64,000 bases of DNA from Spirochaetales bacterium (GCA_003252395.1 QKEL01000009.1:558001-622000), one strand, 5' to 3'; shown: positions 41,997 through 52,725, counted from the stretch's first letter. Translations and numbers: made by a program. Notes: a model not told the origin generated them from the letters alone.

Positions 41997-42953
41997 TTAA
42001 TTCCCTTTAGCGCGCCGTTTCCCTTTCAATAGCCGATAGAGCGGTGAACCGTATGGCACCAACGCATTCAATACTTTCTCGAGCCTCTTAATCTCGCCTT
42101 CTTTAAATTTCCAAGTCGGTTTTTTCGGGTTAAACCTCAGCTTCGGATATCGATCGGTAATCCGGCGCAGTAATTCTCCTGATGCGGCGTAATCGCCTTC
42201 GATAAGCGCTTCAGTGAGCGTCTTGGCCTGCCGGACCCCATTTGCGCCCTCGTTCCAGGTCGCCGCGAAGTGATGGCAAAGGCAGGTATCTTTACCGAAT
42301 GACGTGACCGTCATCGTCCCGTCGCGCGACGTAACCGGCGAAAAGTATTCCGGCGGCAAGATAAGCATTCTATCGGTCACGATTTTTTCCTTGAGGCCCC
42401 GAAACCTGCCTTCCACAGAATCGGTAAAGCCCTCACGGCGCTCCTTGTCCAAGAAATAAAGCGACATGAGGTATGGCATGTCGAATTTCCTAATCGCGTA
42501 GTGGAGCGGCCCGGAAAGGCTCGTCTCGTACAAATTCATCATAAACCGAAGGATGGGATGCGACTTTCCCGCTTTGACCCCCATAGAATGGGCGGTAAGC
42601 TGGCCGTTGGCAAAACTTTCTACCCCGATAAAAAGGTCGATCGCAGGCGAAATCTGGGTTTCATCATAAATGGAACGAAGCCCGTTCCCGTCCAGGATTT
42701 CAATATCCGCGTCGAGGTATATACCGCCGTATCTATCAAGGAGCCAACAGCGAAAATAGTCGCTTAGGAAGGCGTGATTCTTTTCTGCCGAGAGGGTCTT
42801 CGTGTATTCATTCAGATCGAGCGGCAAGTTGGTCTTGTCCCACAGCTTAATCTCGAAGTCCGGAAGCTCCCGTTTCCAGGTTTCAAGATAGGGGAGGAAA
42901 GGGTCGGGACCATCGTCGAAATTGAAGAAAATCCGGTGAAGGATTCTGCTCAT
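41997..42953 (-). CDS. GT32-like glycosyltransferase with DXD motif
   Basis: A 318-residue protein; the [11 protein letters not shown] stretch near 84-94 is the DXD motif of the Gly_transf_sug family (capsular and LPS transferases such as WcbI-type or alpha-1,6-mannosyltransferase-like). IPK-HRI(F)-like N terminus (ILHRIFFNF) and the [10 protein letters not shown] segment also fit. Its start overlaps the UDP-glucuronate decarboxylase gene. Such enzymes use UDP- or GDP-sugars; with UDP-xylose produced upstream, a xylosyl role is possible but not shown. Confidence 0.85.
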   Translation of the reverse strand: MSRILHRIFFNFDDGPDPFLPYLETWKRELPDFEIKLWDKTNLPLDLNEYTKTLSAEKNHAFLSDYFRCWLLDRYGGIYLDADIEILDGNGLRSIYDETQISPAIDLFIGVESFANGQLTAHSMGVKAGKSHPILRFMMNLYETSLSGPLHYAIRKFDMPYLMSLYFLDKERREGFTDSVEGRFRGLKEKIVTDRMLILPPEYFSPVTSRDGTMTVTSFGKDTCLCHHFAATWNEGANGVRQAKTLTEALIEGDYAASGELLRRITDRYPKLRFNPKKPTWKFKEGEIKRLEKVLNALVPYGSPLYRLLKGKRRAKGN

Positions 42954-43912
42954 GCGAATTCCTTAAAATACTCTATGGTTCGCCGAAGCCCGTCCTCGAG
43001 CGTAACCTTCGGCTCCCAGGAAAGCTGCTTTCTGGCGAGGGTGATATCGGGCTGTCGCTGTTTCGGGTCGTCCGACGGCAGCGGCATATGCACGATTCTC
43101 GATTTTCCCCCGACGATCGAAATGACCTTCTCCGCGAGCTCGAGCATGGTGAACTCCCCCGGATTTCCGATGTTTACCGGGCCGGTGAACTCCGGGGGCG
43201 AGTCTATCATTTTCATGAAACCGTCGATCAGGTCGTCGACATAACAAAACGAGCGTGTTTGCTGACCGTCACCGTAAATCGTGATGTTCTCGCCCCTGAG
43301 CGCCTGCATGATAAAATTACTCACAACGCGACCGTCATTCGGGTGCATGCGCGGTCCGTAGGTATTGAAAATCCTCACGACCTTGATTTCAACTGCGTTC
43401 TGGCGGTGGTAATCGAAAAAGAGCGTTTCGGCGCATCGCTTACCCTCGTCGTAGCAGGACCGGATTCCTATGGGATTAACGTTCCCCCAGTACGATTCCA
43501 CCTGCGGGTGAACCGAAGGATCGCCGTATACCTCGCTCGTGGAGGCCTGGAGTATTCTGGCGTTCGTCCGCTTCGCCAGACCAAGCATATTGATGGCTCC
43601 GTGAACGCTCGTCTTGGTCGTTTGTACCGGGTCGTACTGATAATGGGGCGGGCTCGCGGGGCACGCGAGATTGAAAATGCGGTCTACCTCGACGTAGTAG
43701 GGGAAGGTCACGTCATGCCGAACGAGCTCGAAATAGGGGTTTCCCAAAAGATGCGCCACGTTTCTTTTCTGCCCGGTGAAGAAATTATCAAGGCAGATTA
43801 CGTCGTATTTCTCCTTGATCAGCCGATCGCACAAATGGCTCCCGAGAAAACCAGCCCCTCCGGTCACGAGGGCGCGCGTGTTAAGGGCATAGCATTGTTT
43901 GTTAGAATTCAT
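42950..43912 (-). CDS. UDP-glucuronate decarboxylase (UDP-xylose synthase)
   Basis: A 320-residue short-chain dehydrogenase-like enzyme that converts UDP-glucuronate to UDP-xylose with bound [13 protein letters not shown] (residues 18-27) binds [15 protein letters not shown] is diagnostic of UXS enzymes; Ser-Thr-Ser near STSEVYG and the Y-x3-K pair in CYDEGKR complete the catalytic set, and [12 protein letters not shown] binds UDP. AAGGA stands 6 bp before the ATG. It implies xylose (or a 4-keto-pentose product) in the glycan. Confidence 0.92.
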   Translation of the reverse strand: MNSNKQCYALNTRALVTGGAGFLGSHLCDRLIKEKYDVICLDNFFTGQKRNVAHLLGNPYFELVRHDVTFPYYVEVDRIFNLACPASPPHYQYDPVQTTKTSVHGAINMLGLAKRTNARILQASTSEVYGDPSVHPQVESYWGNVNPIGIRSCYDEGKRCAETLFFDYHRQNAVEIKVVRIFNTYGPRMHPNDGRVVSNFIMQALRGENITIYGDGQQTRSFCYVDDLIDGFMKMIDSPPEFTGPVNIGNPGEFTMLELAEKVISIVGGKSRIVHMPLPSDDPKQRQPDITLARKQLSWEPKVTLEDGLRRTIEYFKEFA

Positions 43913-43915
43913 GCG

Positions 43916-44842
43916 TTATCCTTTCGATAATTTTACTGATTTATTTAAGCAGAGTGCGAACGCGGCCCGCGCGGCGTTGAGGTTTCTTGACATGACTCCC
44001 TTGCTATCCCGTTTTCGTAAAAGCGCGTAGAAAGCAATTTTCAGGAAGCAAAAAAGGGTGAAAACGAGGTGCGAAATCCACACGCCCCATTTACCGAAGT
44101 TTTTCCTAACGTAATAGTATTTACTTCGGTAGTAGTGGTCGCTCGAGTTCATGAGGTTTGCCAACGAGGCGCCCTTGAGGTGTGCTATCCGTGCCTCCGG
44201 AACGGAGACGATATCATAACCAGCCCTGGTTAAGCGGAGGCTCAGGTCAGTCTCTTCATAGTACATAAAAAAAACGGGATCAAAGCCGCCGACTTCGCGG
44301 AATACTGAAGAGCGTATCATCATGTCGGCGCCTGTAACGTAAGCGACCTTCATTGGCCTGCCGCTTTCGTTATATTCCCTGCGACGGGGTCGAATCGCGC
44401 CCGGCAAAAGCTCCGAAAAGCGGCGGAAATCGGTCAGCGGGTTCGGGAACGAGGTTTCAAAGCTGTGCATTGGGGTGCCTTCGAACGATACGAGGTTTCC
44501 GCCGCAGGCTACGCAGGCAGGGTTTTCATCCAGGTACTTCGCGAGGATGGAAATCGCGTCGTTCAACACTTCCGTGTCGCTATTAAGGAGAAAGAGGTAT
44601 TCGCCCGAGGCGATTTTCGCACCGGCGTTGTTTGCCCTTCCAAAGCCGACGTTTTCGCTCAGGGGAATGAATAGTGCTTCGGGGAAGCGTGCGGTCAACA
44701 CCTCTTCTGTCCCGTCGCCGGACGCGTTGTCTACGACGATGATTTCGTAATCACAACCGATAACAGTGCGCTTTACCGATTCGATCGCTCCTGCGAGTAG
44801 ATCCTTTGTCTTGTAGTTGACGATTATGATCGAAACTTTCAA
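43916..44842 (-). CDS. GT2 glycosyltransferase, rhamnosyltransferase (WbbL)-like
   Basis: I prefer the TTG at 44,842, giving VSIIIVNYKTKDLL next to the start; the TTG at 44,854 would overlap the upstream gene. The protein of 308 residues has the GT2 nucleotide-binding core (VNYKT, VDNASGDG, LLNSDTEV) and a C-terminal hydrophobic helix. WbbL-like enzymes usually transfer rhamnose from dTDP-rhamnose, but no rhamnose pathway is present here, so the donor is uncertain. Confidence 0.85.
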   Translation of the reverse strand: MKVSIIIVNYKTKDLLAGAIESVKRTVIGCDYEIIVVDNASGDGTEEVLTARFPEALFIPLSENVGFGRANNAGAKIASGEYLFLLNSDTEVLNDAISILAKYLDENPACVACGGNLVSFEGTPMHSFETSFPNPLTDFRRFSELLPGAIRPRRREYNESGRPMKVAYVTGADMMIRSSVFREVGGFDPVFFMYYEETDLSLRLTRAGYDIVSVPEARIAHLKGASLANLMNSSDHYYRSKYYYVRKNFGKWGVWISHLVFTLFCFLKIAFYALLRKRDSKGVMSRNLNAARAAFALCLNKSVKLSKG

Positions 44843-44844
44843 TG

Positions 44845-45615
44845 TTATTTCCAATCGATGACCGGTGCGAGCCAGCGTACTTCCGCATGGGTGGCTTTGG
44901 CGGGAACCGCTGATATGAGCGTATGAGTCCGTCTACGTGATAATAACTTTTTCACGAGGAGCAAGGATTCCCGTTTTCTCAAGCGAACAATAAACGAGAA
45001 TAGATCGGATAGTGTCGTGGGGGTGATTTCCATAAACGCGTGATAATCGTCGGGATTACGGTGAACACAATACCTTTTCCAGATGTTAAGGTCGGCTTCG
45101 AGGGTAGAGACCTTGCACGCGAAGGTCATGGTCGTGGAGTCGGTCTCGCGCCAATGAGACGATTCTGTTGCATACAGTCGGGTAAGACGTAGTGATCGAA
45201 AATTCATGGGGCTTCCGCCCTTATCTTCAGTGAAATATTTATCGGGATGATCGTAAAGCGTGACATAATCCGCGATGGCAAGTCCCTCGAGAATCGCCTT
45301 ACGACTGCCGGGCAAGTGAATATAATCGTCCTCTAAAAGGTATACCGGAATTTCAGAATCATGATCACTAATTATTTTGTTGACCATGTATATAAATGAA
45401 CCCGAATTGCCAAAGCTTGTTTCTTCGAATTTCAAGCCGTTACTGGCAATAAAGTCGAGGGTTTCTGAATTACAGTTGTCCGCAATAACGTTGATGTTAT
45501 CGGCTCCGAACTCTTTAATCGCATTATCTAAACAAGTGAACTTATCGGCGTTAGGAATCTTTTCCTTCGGGTTTCCCTTATCTGATATTCGATAGTATAC
45601 CTTTAACCCATCCAA
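44845..45615 (-). CDS. GT-A-like putative glycosyltransferase of the polysaccharide locus
   Basis: A 256-residue protein with a TTG start. The segment VYLLEDDYIHLPG near 90-102 has an acidic DXD-like cluster (EDDY) at the position expected of a GT-A metal site, and the N-terminal 60 residues (LKVYYRISDKGNPKEK, CLDNAIKEF) match putative transferases in O-antigen and capsule loci. C-terminal part is not conserved. I call it a putative transferase by this pattern and location. Confidence 0.6.
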   Translation of the reverse strand: MDGLKVYYRISDKGNPKEKIPNADKFTCLDNAIKEFGADNINVIADNCNSETLDFIASNGLKFEETSFGNSGSFIYMVNKIISDHDSEIPVYLLEDDYIHLPGSRKAILEGLAIADYVTLYDHPDKYFTEDKGGSPMNFRSLRLTRLYATESSHWRETDSTTMTFACKVSTLEADLNIWKRYCVHRNPDDYHAFMEITPTTLSDLFSFIVRLRKRESLLLVKKLLSRRRTHTLISAVPAKATHAEVRWLAPVIDWK

Positions 45616-45652
45616 TTAAATATCCCCCTTGATCGATACATTCTTTGGATCC

Positions 45653-46522
45653 TCATAATTGTTTGCATCTCCAATAAGTACGTATTCTTTTTACAATTCG
45701 AACTAGCTTGCGTTTTAGCAAAGCTGTTTTTTCAATTCGATTTCGCTTTTGGGTATTAGCGGTAATAAATTTTATGGGATAACGATCTTTCAGTACAGAG
45801 TAATCTGCATGGTATACCGTAATTGCTTGATATTTAATGAACGGCATTCCGTAATCAAAAACTAACTCTCTCCATAATTTAAATATCGAATGTGTATCTT
45901 CAAATTTAACTTCTTTCGGTACATAGGAGTCATACCTGAATCCACGATCAGCCAAAAAACTTGTTAAACCCAACTCATATTTGAGTATTACGTCGAATTT
46001 ATCCTTTTTCGGTCTGATTACTGACATGAAACGTTGAAATTCGTGAGAAGAAAACACGTTCCTTTTGAAAACCAAAAAATAACTCTGTAGATGCGGTATT
46101 ACGGCTTCAACTAATTCGGTTCCGTCTCGGACGAACCCGCGTTCACTAAAAGTCATTCCCCAAAAATCTGCAGGTCGTGAACCCATTTCGTCCAAGATAG
46201 GGCCTAATGCCGTAATTGGACCAAAAACGCTATCGTTAGCAAATATTAGTCTGTCAATATCTTCAAAGGTACTTTCGCTGACTAAATATGAAAAACCCCT
46301 TTTATAGGAGCCAAAATCGTACGCATTGTGCCTTCCGATAATCAACTTGCTCACGATTTTTTTTGCCCTACGTATATCTCCGTACTTAAGCGTTGGACAA
46401 TCCGATACAAATATGATCTTGTCCGTAATTTCCCGAAATTTCTCCAGAGAATAAAATACGTATTCGTCTATCTCGTTTTTCGCATCAAAATGCGAGAATA
46501 CTATAGCTGTTTTGTTACTCAT
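45653..46522 (-). CDS. Rhamnan-synthesis RgpF-like protein
   Basis: A 289-residue protein beginning with IVFSHFDAKNEIDEYVFYSLEKFR, followed by IGRHNAYDFGSYKRG, FANDSVFGPI and FWGMTFSERG, all hallmarks of the RgpF family. In streptococci RgpF helps form the rhamnose-glucose backbone; in Gram-negative loci it is a putative side-chain transferase. A second copy of the family is at 48,613. From here toward higher coordinates the base composition becomes clearly AT-richer. Confidence 0.85.
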   Translation of the reverse strand: MSNKTAIVFSHFDAKNEIDEYVFYSLEKFREITDKIIFVSDCPTLKYGDIRRAKKIVSKLIIGRHNAYDFGSYKRGFSYLVSESTFEDIDRLIFANDSVFGPITALGPILDEMGSRPADFWGMTFSERGFVRDGTELVEAVIPHLQSYFLVFKRNVFSSHEFQRFMSVIRPKKDKFDVILKYELGLTSFLADRGFRYDSYVPKEVKFEDTHSIFKLWRELVFDYGMPFIKYQAITVYHADYSVLKDRYPIKFITANTQKRNRIEKTALLKRKLVRIVKRIRTYWRCKQL

Positions 46523-46543
46523 TCAGTTAATCTACATACCGCT

Positions 46544-47626
46544 TCAGGAATGGTCTTCTTCCGACAGTACGTTTTTAATTGATTCCAAGTAACCAGTCCC
46601 GAATTTCATATCGGGTTCAAGGTAATTGCCCTCGGCCCATTCATTCCAGGATTTAACGAAAATAATCCGATCGCTCACCGGCTTTTGTAAAACAAGACGA
46701 ACTGCTTTTCTGAAGTATTCCGCGAATAATTGCGGCGTAGATCCATGCAGGACAAGACCCTTCTTCCCAGATCTTGCTGTATGATCCCAGTTCGGATATA
46801 CGCTTGGATAGCAATTCGGTGATGCTTCCTCAGGACCGAGAAAAAAGCGTACGGCCTTTGAATAGTATATTTTCTTCACTAAATGAAACTTACGGATAAA
46901 AGACCGTGTAATACGACTCAATCCACGGTTATACGCATTAAAGAGCCTATTAAGGTTAACGGAATCAAAACCTATGCCTACCAGACCTTTAATTTTATCC
47001 GGATCGTCTGTTTGCGCTACAAAATGTATACCTTTAAGGCCGTGTTCCACAGCCAGGCGTCGCCATAATCCAATGAATGCACCCGGATCCGGAAGATCAT
47101 ACGGTTGGAATACCAAGAATACCGGTTTACCGTCAATCATGAAATAACGTTTGTCTCTAAATGCGCGTAATACTTCGAGGAAATGCGCCGTATAATCTTC
47201 TTCGCCGGGATATACCTGCTCAATCAAAACATTCCGTTCGTTATTGCAGCCATAATCGAATCCGCGCCAGGAAGAGTTTGCCCAACCAAGGCAAAAAGGA
47301 AAGTCGGGGGTCCCGCTCTCGATAACCTCATTGATCGGTCTTTCCAACAGTCGCTTCCCGTGGCCAAACCAGTAATGCCAATAACAAAATGCCGATATTC
47401 CGTATTCTTTCGCCAAGTTGGCTTGTGCGATTCTCGACTCGGGCACACGAAGGTCGTAGAAACCTAAATCTGCGGGTATTTTTGGCTGATAATGTCCCCG
47501 ATAGAGGGGTTTGGCTTTCGCGACGTTCGTCCATTCCGTGAAACCCTTTCCCCACCATTGGTCGTTCTCTGGAATGGGATGAAATTGTGGTAGATAGAAG
47601 GCAATAACCTTAACGGTTGAATCCAT
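46544..47626 (-). CDS. Glycosyl hydrolase-99-like WbsX-family protein
   Basis: The ATG at 47,626 (GGGAG 8 bases upstream) abuts the previous stop; an upstream in-frame option would overlap. A 360-residue protein with YLPQFHPIPENDQWWGKGFTEWTNV (shown in part), HYWFGHG and a C-terminal KSWNEWAEGNYLEPD, diagnostic for the WbsX/glycosyltransferase WbsX family (GH99-like domain, PF14307 by name). Members occur in O-antigen and rhamnan loci beside RgpF genes; the two adjacent RgpF-like genes fit. Function may be a transferase or an endo-mannosidase-like hydrolase. Confidence 0.88.
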   Translation of the reverse strand: MDSTVKVIAFYLPQFHPIPENDQWWGKGFTEWTNVAKAKPLYRGHYQPKIPADLGFYDLRVPESRIAQANLAKEYGISAFCYWHYWFGHGKRLLERPINEVIESGTPDFPFCLGWANSSWRGFDYGCNNERNVLIEQVYPGEEDYTAHFLEVLRAFRDKRYFMIDGKPVFLVFQPYDLPDPGAFIGLWRRLAVEHGLKGIHFVAQTDDPDKIKGLVGIGFDSVNLNRLFNAYNRGLSRITRSFIRKFHLVKKIYYSKAVRFFLGPEEASPNCYPSVYPNWDHTARSGKKGLVLHGSTPQLFAEYFRKAVRLVLQKPVSDRIIFVKSWNEWAEGNYLEPDMKFGTGYLESIKNVLSEEDHS

Positions 47627-47627
47627 T

Positions 47628-48590
47628 TTATATACTCCCAATGGCTGTTATCGGACATTTAAGCTTTCTCCCATAAAGTGAACGGAAAAAACCATATATG
47701 CATCTTAAGGGATTATTGCTTGAATTCAATGTTTTGAAATTACATAAATAAAAAAATGCCGAAGAAAAACGGATTTTTTTCTGGAAGAACGATTCATAGT
47801 ATGCTTTTAAGGCTCTAATTTTACGTACATTCTCTTCGGAAAGACGTTGCTTTGCGTAACTTTCCAAGTAAGAAAAGCGATTCATCCTATCAAAGTATAT
47901 TTCTTCCCGTTTCCGTGCATTCTCTATGTTATCTTTACAGGAAACTAAAGCGCCTATAGAATTATTTCCGTGTTGACGATATGACACGAGAGGTTTATCC
48001 AGGTACTTAAGACCACCCTGATCTTTCGCAACAATTGCCAACCAATGATCATGCATAAACATTTCGGGAAAGGGTAAGGCTTTATCGAGAAGCGTTCTGC
48101 GAAAAAAAGCGGTGCATCCGGTTACTGAATTATTGACACATAATTCCAGAAACCCATTAGCGTGAACACGCTTTTTGGCGCTTTTCGTAAATGAATCGCA
48201 GATTTCTTTATCGTTCTGGTCTATTAATCGGGCGTCAGTATGTATCATATCCGCGTTCCCGATCGAACATACCAGCGTAGTTAATTTGTCAATATCCCAA
48301 AGGTCATCTTGATCGCACAGTGCGACATACGTTCCTTCGCATAGGGATACAGCTCTTTCGAAATTTCTTACGTATCCCAAGTTCGTTTCGTTAGAATAAA
48401 ACTTAATTTTCGTTGGAAATTTCTTTGAATAATGGCGAATGATTGAAACTGTTTTATCGGTGGATTTGTCGTCGCATATCACAATATCATAAGATTTGTA
48501 AGTTTGGGCGAGAAGCGACTCAAGTTGTTTCTCGAGAAACTTCTCACCATTATAGGTAGCCATAGCTATAGATACTGAAGGGTAATCCAT
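47628..48590 (-). CDS. GT2 glycosyltransferase
   Basis: A 320-residue GT-A protein: SIAMATYNGEKFL at 6-18, ICDDKSTDKTV, ALCDQDDLWD (metal-binding DQDD), and HDHWLA near 180, as in rhamnosyl- or galactosyltransferases of the WaaE/RfbG-type. It continues the cluster with RgpF and WbsX-type proteins. The donor is unknown. Confidence 0.88.
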   Translation of the reverse strand: MDYPSVSIAMATYNGEKFLEKQLESLLAQTYKSYDIVICDDKSTDKTVSIIRHYSKKFPTKIKFYSNETNLGYVRNFERAVSLCEGTYVALCDQDDLWDIDKLTTLVCSIGNADMIHTDARLIDQNDKEICDSFTKSAKKRVHANGFLELCVNNSVTGCTAFFRRTLLDKALPFPEMFMHDHWLAIVAKDQGGLKYLDKPLVSYRQHGNNSIGALVSCKDNIENARKREEIYFDRMNRFSYLESYAKQRLSEENVRKIRALKAYYESFFQKKIRFSSAFFYLCNFKTLNSSNNPLRCIYGFFRSLYGRKLKCPITAIGSI

Positions 48591-48612
48591 AATCGATTTA
48601 TTTTCTCAAAGA

Positions 48613-49527
48613 TCAATACTTTGATCTAGTCCTATCTAAATGTTTCCTGATATACCGTATTGGGTATTCAGATTTTAATTCAATTTCACCTAATATTACT
48701 TCGTAATCCTCAAGTTTAAATGGATTCTTCCGTAAAAGCTCAATTTTTACGAAGGGAAATCCTGTTTGAAGATTATGACGCCAATAATACTGTGAAGGAT
48801 TTATGGTTCCTTTTAATATTATTGTATTGAAAAAAGCTATAAAATTCCTTAAATAACGAATCAAGAATCTTATTAAGGCAATAGGAAGCTTAACGTTTGA
48901 GCCTCTAAACTTAACGTTATTCATTTTCATGCAGAAAAGCCTTACTTTCTCCTTGAGCGAGGGTAGGGTTGCCACCCAAGCGTATTTATAACCCTCACGG
49001 CAAAGATATTGGGTGAGTCCTATTTCATACTTTTGGATAATATCTTTTTTTGATTGCTCTATACACACTTGTGTAAAGAAGGCGACCAAATGACCTGATT
49101 GCAATACTGGTTTATTGAAATAAATAAAGTAACTTTGAAGGTGTGGCGGTCCTTCAAGCGAACGAGTCATGCCCCAGAAATCGCATGATAATTTGTTCAT
49201 CCTTTCGATGATTACCTGTAAATCAAATAGAGGTCCGTAAACGCTATCATTACATATCAGAACTGATTCATAGGTATTAATATTTATCCCCGATTCCAGA
49301 AGGCCAACTTTATAGCTCATGAAGTCATAACCGATGTTTTCTCGGACAATTATCTTGAGACAATTATTAACAATCTTTGATAATTCTTGATTATCAAGTT
49401 GTGAGGTTGTTACGAAAACAATTTCACATCCTAATGAGGATAACTTTTCAAGGTAAACTTGAACATAATCATCAATAAGGTTGTCAACGTCGTAATGTGA
49501 GAACACTGTTAGTATGTGATTAGTCAT
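48613..49527 (-). CDS. Rhamnan-synthesis RgpF-like protein, second copy
   Basis: A 304-residue paralogue of the gene at 45,653: TVFSHYDVDNLIDDYV, ENIGYDFMSYKVG, ICNDSVYGPL and FWGMTRS occur in the same order. The two proteins look about one-third alike by eye. Duplicated RgpF genes are usual in rhamnan-type loci, where each acts on a different linkage. Low GC suggests the cassette came from elsewhere. Confidence 0.82.
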   Translation of the reverse strand: MTNHILTVFSHYDVDNLIDDYVQVYLEKLSSLGCEIVFVTTSQLDNQELSKIVNNCLKIIVRENIGYDFMSYKVGLLESGININTYESVLICNDSVYGPLFDLQVIIERMNKLSCDFWGMTRSLEGPPHLQSYFIYFNKPVLQSGHLVAFFTQVCIEQSKKDIIQKYEIGLTQYLCREGYKYAWVATLPSLKEKVRLFCMKMNNVKFRGSNVKLPIALIRFLIRYLRNFIAFFNTIILKGTINPSQYYWRHNLQTGFPFVKIELLRKNPFKLEDYEVILGEIELKSEYPIRYIRKHLDRTRSKY

Positions 49528-49551
49528 AACATTGTGGGAAAAAGAGCAGTA

Positions 49552-50424
49552 TTAGTGATTGACCATGAAAGTCTTCTTTATTTTCCGTTCGATTTTATTC
49601 ATATATCGCTTTATCAAATATAACCTATAAAATTTAGGAATGCGAAAATAGTATTCTTTTATGAATTCAAGTTCATCTTTCAGGCTGATGTTTTTATTAC
49701 GTTCAGCCCTATACGCATCTAATAATTTTATATATTTCTCCTTTATATTTGAATCGTTATCATGAGTCCAATCTGAAACGTCGAATGAGATAGAATTTTG
49801 ATATTGAATTGTTTCTTCCGAGGGATTTAGAGAATCTTCATACCAAGGTAAATGCTTTGCTAAAAACGGACCTGAGACCCGAAGCGATTCCCACCACTTC
49901 TTTCTATTGGGATAGATACCAGGTCGATATAGTGCGAAAGTCGTATCAATCGGCGCATAGTAAATATCCTTCTCAATTTCATTGGCCCAATATTTCGATT
50001 CCCATTCTATTACTTTTTTCTTTTGATTGAAATGGTCGGGCAAATCATCTATTTTCAATGCAAATCCTACCTTTGTTATCTTTTTATTGCGGGTAAGTAA
50101 TTCCAAAAAATATGCAATAAAATTCTCAGGGAGATCATCAGAGGGCAATATATCACAATCTGAAACGACGTAAAATTGATTTGTTATAATATCGTCAAAT
50201 AAGCCGCATTCCCACACAGCTTTGTGACCTAAATTATTAGACAATCTATGTACTGTGCACGGAACGGTTGAAAGATATTCGAGCAATGGCTGATATGATG
50301 AATTATTGTCAATAATATGTATATTCGTATAATGCTTTTCAATTAAAAAATTTACAAGTCTCTCTAAATAACTAAGTCTATTAAAAGAAATAATAAATAT
50401 TGTTATGTCATGATAGTTTATCAA
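49552..50424 (-). CDS. GT2-like glycosyltransferase, AT-rich
   Basis: A 290-residue protein with IFIISFNRLSYLERLV, then HIIDNNSSY and a DCDILPSDDLPENF segment near 107-120 whose DCD is the likely metal site. The C-terminal half is specific to this family. The gene is very AT-rich. It is followed in transcription by the RgpF copy. A gap of 150 bp with a T/A-rich sequence and no clear gene or terminator separates it from the upstream gene. Confidence 0.75.
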   Translation of the reverse strand: MINYHDITIFIISFNRLSYLERLVNFLIEKHYTNIHIIDNNSSYQPLLEYLSTVPCTVHRLSNNLGHKAVWECGLFDDIITNQFYVVSDCDILPSDDLPENFIAYFLELLTRNKKITKVGFALKIDDLPDHFNQKKKVIEWESKYWANEIEKDIYYAPIDTTFALYRPGIYPNRKKWWESLRVSGPFLAKHLPWYEDSLNPSEETIQYQNSISFDVSDWTHDNDSNIKEKYIKLLDAYRAERNKNISLKDELEFIKEYYFRIPKFYRLYLIKRYMNKIERKIKKTFMVNH

Positions 50425-50574
50425 CAGGAACTCCTTAAAAAGTGGATTGTTTTATCCTTATCTACGTTTTAGAAATATATTGTACTACGATTATTGATTT
50501 TACCAGAATTATTTCTTATTGCTTTCGGTTCAAAGATTTTTGACTTCTCCAAAGAGGACCTATAGGGAATATTA

Positions 50575-51519
50575 TTAATCTTTTCCAGTTCGATTATTTA
50601 CAAAATATTTCACCGACCGTTTAATTACTCGCTTGAATGCATTCATTTTATTAAATATCATTTTGAGAAAGTAATATGGACGATTTAAAAAAAAGAATAG
50701 TAAATATGCATTCTTATTTGGGCTTTGATAGTTATTATTGAGCCATAAACGATTCAATTTTTTTAGTAAATTTGGAGTAATTGAAGGATGTTCAAATTGA
50801 GAGATTGTTTCAATAGTCAACCCATATTTATTTACAATAGATGGGAAGTCTCTTTCAAAAAAATAACGATCAGCGTCATACTCCGATAACAGATTCTCTG
50901 TGAAAAAGTTATCTTGAGCATCATCAATAAATGACTTAATTATTTCTCCTTTGAATATATACCAAGAATATAATGGATATATTCCGAAGAAATCATAACT
51001 ACTTCTTGTAGGTAAAATCTGATTAATTGTTTTGTTTACAAGACTTATACAACTCGAAGAATGACCTGTTATCTCGTGCTGGAAACGTAACCAATTCCCG
51101 ATTAAACCAATATTACTATCTAGATCAAACTTTCTTATTGTGTCATATGGTTTTTCTAGGAAATGATGGCACAACTCTTTTCTGAATTCATGTTGATTGC
51201 TTGTAGATCCTTTTGTATGAATAAACCATACATAATCATATTCAATTTGTTTTGACCGATCTTTGAGTAATTTTAAGGCTGTCTGATAAGCACTTGCATC
51301 ACTATCAATAACATTATCAGTTGGTGTTATGGCCCATTTTAAAGATATATTTTTAGAATATTTCTCCAATAAATAATACCATTCAGGTGTTGACGGATTA
51401 CATCCAACAAATAGATCATATGAGATAAAGTTCTTCGCTATGTGGTCAATTATCTCGGATCCGACTAACAGTTTATCAGGGGATGGGATATAAGATGCTA
51501 AAACAATTGCAATTTTCAA
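50575..51519 (-). CDS. Putative glycosyltransferase of RgpF-type loci
   Basis: I suggest the TTG at 51,519, giving a start KIAIVLASYIPSP like other cluster proteins, with GGTGG 6 bases upstream; the ATG at 51,573 would add 18 residues of odd composition. The 314-residue protein has WFIHTKGSTSNQHEFRKELC (shown in part), which recalls the HTKG segment of RgpF-like proteins, and DNVIDSDASAY. I call it a putative transferase; no firm family. Confidence 0.5.
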   Translation of the reverse strand: MKIAIVLASYIPSPDKLLVGSEIIDHIAKNFISYDLFVGCNPSTPEWYYLLEKYSKNISLKWAITPTDNVIDSDASAYQTALKLLKDRSKQIEYDYVWFIHTKGSTSNQHEFRKELCHHFLEKPYDTIRKFDLDSNIGLIGNWLRFQHEITGHSSSCISLVNKTINQILPTRSSYDFFGIYPLYSWYIFKGEIIKSFIDDAQDNFFTENLLSEYDADRYFFERDFPSIVNKYGLTIETISQFEHPSITPNLLKKLNRLWLNNNYQSPNKNAYLLFFFLNRPYYFLKMIFNKMNAFKRVIKRSVKYFVNNRTGKD

Positions 51520-51654
51520 ACAAAACCACCAAAATATAAATCGCTTATCGTTCATTGAAAGGATACTTTCCACTCAATTATATATTTGATTTATAAGTTC
51601 TATTATGTGAGTAGAATGTAAGTCATTTTCAATAATATTTAACGCAATTTCTAA

Positions 51655-52725
51655 TTATGATCTGAACCCACCGGACTTTAAATGTAATTCCTTTTGGGCA
51701 AGATTCATGTCGTTATCGACCATCATTTTAACCAATTCTGAAAGCTGTACCCGTGGTTCCCAACCCAACTTCATTTTGGCCTTGCTCGGGTCTCCAATAA
51801 GAAGTTCAACTTCAGCAGGGCGAAAATAACGAGGATCAATCTCGACAACAGTTTTACCGGATTTGATATCAATGCCTTTCTCGTTGATACCGCTACCTTC
51901 CCATTTTAGTGATATACCTGATTCATGAAAGGCCATTGATATAAAATCCCTAACCGTAGTCGTAATGCCCGTTGCCATCACGTAATCGTCTGGGTTATCC
52001 TGTTGAAGCATCAACCACATAAGCTCTACATAGTCACCTGCAAATCCCCAATCTCGTTTTGCGTCGATATTTCCCATGTAAAGCTTGTCTTGTAGACCAA
52101 GTTTGATCCGTGCTGCTGCCCTTGTCACTTTTCTAGTCACGAATGTTTCTCCGCGTCGGGGACTTTCATGATTAAAAAGGATTCCATTTGACGCATGTAA
52201 ACCGTATGACTCGCGATAGTTTACGACTATCCAATACGCGTACAATTTTGCTACGGCATAAGGGGATCTGGGATAAAAAGGCGTGGTTTCTTTTTGAGGA
52301 ATTTCCTGTACTTTACCAAAAAGCTCACTCGTTGATGCCTGATAAAAGCGAACTTTTTGTTCCATGCCTAAAATTCTGATTGCCTCCAGGAGGCGCAGCG
52401 TTCCTATTCCGTCGGCATCAGCTGTATATTCCGGGACCTCGAATGAAACTTGAACATGACTCTGTGCACCCAAATTATATATCTCGTCAGGCTTAACTTC
52501 CTGAAGGATTCGCACCAGATTTGAAGTGTCTGTAAGGTCTCCATAGTGTAAAAAGAAATGATTCTTCGTGGAGTGAGGATCCTGAAACAGATGGTCTATT
52601 CGTTCGGTATTGAAGCTTGATGATCTTCTCTTTATTCCATGGACTTCATATCCTTTTTGTAAGAGAAACTCAGAAAGATACGCTCCGTCCTGCCCTGTCA
52701 CACCCGTAATTAATGCTTTCTTCAT
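51655..52725 (-). CDS. gmd: GDP-mannose 4,6-dehydratase
   Basis: ATG 52,725 (GGAGA upstream) begins the conserved [17 protein letters not shown]. The 356-residue enzyme makes GDP-4-keto-6-deoxy-D-mannose. [39 protein letters not shown], and the Y-x3-K pair in [10 protein letters not shown], plus [17 protein letters not shown], are all present, so it is a full-length Gmd. The product is the shared precursor of fucose, colitose, perosamine and rhamnose-type GDP-sugars; the next enzymes in the locus indicate colitose. Confidence 0.96.
   Translation of the reverse strand: MKKALITGVTGQDGAYLSEFLLQKGYEVHGIKRRSSSFNTERIDHLFQDPHSTKNHFFLHYGDLTDTSNLVRILQEVKPDEIYNLGAQSHVQVSFEVPEYTADADGIGTLRLLEAIRILGMEQKVRFYQASTSELFGKVQEIPQKETTPFYPRSPYAVAKLYAYWIVVNYRESYGLHASNGILFNHESPRRGETFVTRKVTRAAARIKLGLQDKLYMGNIDAKRDWGFAGDYVELMWLMLQQDNPDDYVMATGITTTVRDFISMAFHESGISLKWEGSGINEKGIDIKSGKTVVEIDPRYFRPAEVELLIGDPSKAKMKLGWEPRVQLSELVKMMVDNDMNLAQKELHLKSGGFRS

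Noticed and set aside
43088-43930. Plus-strand open frame of 280 codons over the UDP-glucuronate decarboxylase gene
   Set aside because: The minus-strand protein has all UXS motifs; the plus frame has no recognisable domain.
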